DNA of 5,402 nt from Chloroflexota bacterium (GTDB lineage: Bacteria > Chloroflexota > Dehalococcoidia > SZUA-161 > SpSt-899): positions 1-5,402 of the forward strand of contig QLUN01000070.1 in assembly GCA_018725455.1 (NCBI GenBank). Direction: 5' to 3'. Each line of letters begins with the position of its first letter. Within the stretch, counting starts at the first letter, position 1. Below, in pieces: positions 4,423 through 5,402 of the stretch. The position numbers were made by a program, and so were the translations under genes. Under the pieces are notes generated by a model. The model was not told the DNA's origin. It ran no database searches and saw only the letters and a list, made by a program, of their open reading frames with translations.

Positions 4423-5260
4423 AGAGAAAATATCTTGCTAGGCCGGCGAATATCGCCGCTATCAATCCCAGGGCAAGCGGTGGCTGTGCAAAAAGCTCCC
4501 GAGCACCCACGAGCGTCAGCCTGGACTGATCCAGCCGGCTCTTCTCCAGGTGGAGCTGATCTACAAGTATGCCGCCCGGTTCGATGCCCTCGGTCAGGTA
4601 TCCCAGGAAAGCCCGATTGTCATCCATCCTCACCATGCTGTTGATCAGGATGCTGGGGTCAGATACCAGGATGACCTCCCCCTGGCCCAATCTGAACCTG
4701 GCGGCCACGGGCAAAGGTCCCTTCGGCTCGGCCTGGCCCCAGCTTCCATCTCCGTCGAGATCCAGGAAGCTGTGCTCGGACGACCAGGCAAGCACCTCCC
4801 CGGCCCCCGCCCCCGTCAGGGCAGTAGCGTGATTAAGTACCACCGACTCCACCCCGGCTTCCTTAATCTCGGGGCTGAAATCCGTTATCCGAGGCAGACG
4901 GGGGTTTCTATAAGAAAAGAGAGGGTCGAGTAGCATCCGTCCGCTGAACTTGACCTCGATTCCGAGGTATTCTAAGACCTCATTCCCGTGGCCAAAGTCA
5001 TCCATCAGGACAAGCCGCCCCCCCTGGGTGACGAACTCCCTTAGCCTGGCAATCTCCTCCTCCTCGTGGGGGAGAGCGGGGATGGAGAGCAGGGCTTTGC
5101 CCTGTGGCAATTTCGGGAGCTGGTCGAACGAGTCAATAGTAAGAGCTGTATGTTCCCGGGTGAAGTCAGCCAGCCCGTTCCACAGGCTGTTGCCCACCAT
5201 GAAGTCCTGCACCGTGGGGAAGAACAGAATACAGAGCGCTGAGATAGCAAGGATTACCAC
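4358..5260 (-). CDS. DUF4350-type membrane-anchored protein
   Basis: At least 300 aa. A hydrophobic N-terminus (VILAISALCILFFP) is followed by an extracytoplasmic-type domain with HEEEEIARLREFVTQGG and RLVLMDDFGHGNEVLEYLGI (about 65-101), the G-G-x-L-x-x-x-D-D-F-G-x-G-N block typical of DUF4350. Then come DLDGDGSW (167-174, EF-loop-like), and GEVILVSDPSILINSMVRMDDNRAFL split across 194-219. A second membrane segment lies at about 260-279 (PLALGLIAAIFAGLARYFLW). The last ~20 residues come from heptad repeat DNA. The start is uncertain: GTG 5260 cuts into the first membrane helix, and the frame continues upstream without a stop through QVEVLLGTT and the 16-nt repeats to the window edge, so the real start is probably farther right. 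DUF4350 genes are often next to MoxR/DUF58/DUF4129 genes, which would be outside the window. The molecular function is unknown. Confidence 0.7.
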   Translation of the reverse strand: MVILAISALCILFFPTVQDFMVGNSLWNGLADFTREHTALTIDSFDQLPKLPQGKALLSIPALPHEEEEIARLREFVTQGGRLVLMDDFGHGNEVLEYLGIEVKFSGRMLLDPLFSYRNPRLPRITDFSPEIKEAGVESVVLNHATALTGAGAGEVLAWSSEHSFLDLDGDGSWGQAEPKGPLPVAARFRLGQGEVILVSDPSILINSMVRMDDNRAFLGYLTEGIEPGGILVDQLHLEKSRLDQSRLTLVGARELFAQPPLALGLIAAIFAGLARYFLWRQSIVDSPPLHPPGLPASDC

Positions 5261-5305
5261 GGTGGTGCCCAGGAGGACTTCGACCTGCCCCCAGGATGTC
5301 TGGTG

Positions 5306-5360
5306 TCTGGAGACGCTTCGCTCTGGAGACGCTTCGCTCTGGAGACGCTTCGCTCTGGAG
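5306..5360. repeat. Tandem 16-nt repeat, 3.4 copies
   Basis: The unit TCTGGAGACGCTTCGC is perfectly repeated at 5306-5321, 5322-5337 and 5338-5353, with 7 nt of a fourth copy at 5354-5360. The unit contains no stop codon in any of the six frames, including across junctions. Three copies are 48 nt (16 codons), so the reading frame entering the DUF4350 gene is unchanged. A one-mismatch inverted copy is at 189-204. Confidence 0.9.
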
Positions 5361-5402
5361 TCCCCCTCCCTCCCCGACCTTGAACTTTGACCCTTGAACT
5401 TT
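5361..5402. repeat. Heptad array at the right edge
   Basis: 7-nt units are TCCCCCT (5361), CCCTCCC (5368), CGACCTT (5375), GAACTTT (5382), GACCCTT (5389) and GAACTTT (5396). The last four give an exact 14-nt spacing between two CTTGAACTTT words. The array runs off the window, so its full extent and any inversion cannot be seen. Confidence 0.6.

Noticed and set aside
5306..5360. CRISPR array
   Set aside because: The 16-nt units are directly adjacent with no spacers, and no cas gene is present.
4550..5390. Plus-strand open frames opposite the DUF4350 gene
   Set aside because: They have low-complexity shadow composition and no domain, while the minus strand shows the DUF4350 motif block and two membrane segments.

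Overview
This window looks like ordinary bacterial chromosome with compact gene clusters, about half G+C, many GTG/TTG starts and strong AGGAGG-type ribosome sites. The mix of Liv-type ABC ATPases, a DUF948-like/YtxH-like pair, a UspA-TrkA-TrkA cluster, a DUF4350-type membrane protein and a tRNA-Arg without encoded CCA would suit a subsurface Chloroflexota (Dehalococcoidia-like) genome. That assignment is a low-confidence inference from gene content, since no marker gene is present.

Layout. (1) 1-1633, plus strand: a transposase-like remnant at the left edge runs in frame into a LivG-type ATPase that has lost its normal N-terminus, followed by an intact LivF-type ATPase overlapping it by 11 nt. 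(2) 1634-1912: a non-coding leader with several hairpins. (3) 1913-2441, plus strand: two translationally coupled small membrane proteins (DUF948-like and YtxH-like). (4) 2501-4095, minus strand: uspA, a 132-aa single-domain TrkA-N protein and a full two-domain TrkA/KtrA-like protein, probably one operon driven by a promoter at 4175-4203. (5) 4264-4337, plus strand: tRNA-Arg(UCU) with its own extended -10 promoter, divergent from uspA. (6) 4358-5260, minus strand: a DUF4350-type membrane-anchored protein whose frame stays open to the right edge.

How the genes work together. LivG and LivF would be the two ATPases of a branched-chain amino acid importer (LivKHMGF). The permeases and binding protein are not in the window, and LivG is damaged at its N-terminus. 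The two TrkA-type proteins are nucleotide-sensing regulators of potassium channels or transporters; with UspA they form a stress/ion-homeostasis unit, but no TrkH/KtrB-type partner is visible.

The least ordinary signal is repeat DNA. Five places (2483-2531, 3609-3657, 4104-4166, 4353-4422 and 5361-5402) hold degenerate repeats with a 7-nt period. In most of them the unit flips strand near the middle, giving an inverted array. Several run into gene 3' ends and encode the last residues of the proteins. Separately, a 16-nt unit without stop codons in any frame is repeated 3.4 times at 5306-5360, and a one-mismatch reverse-complement copy sits at 189-204, exactly between the transposase remnant and the LivG body.
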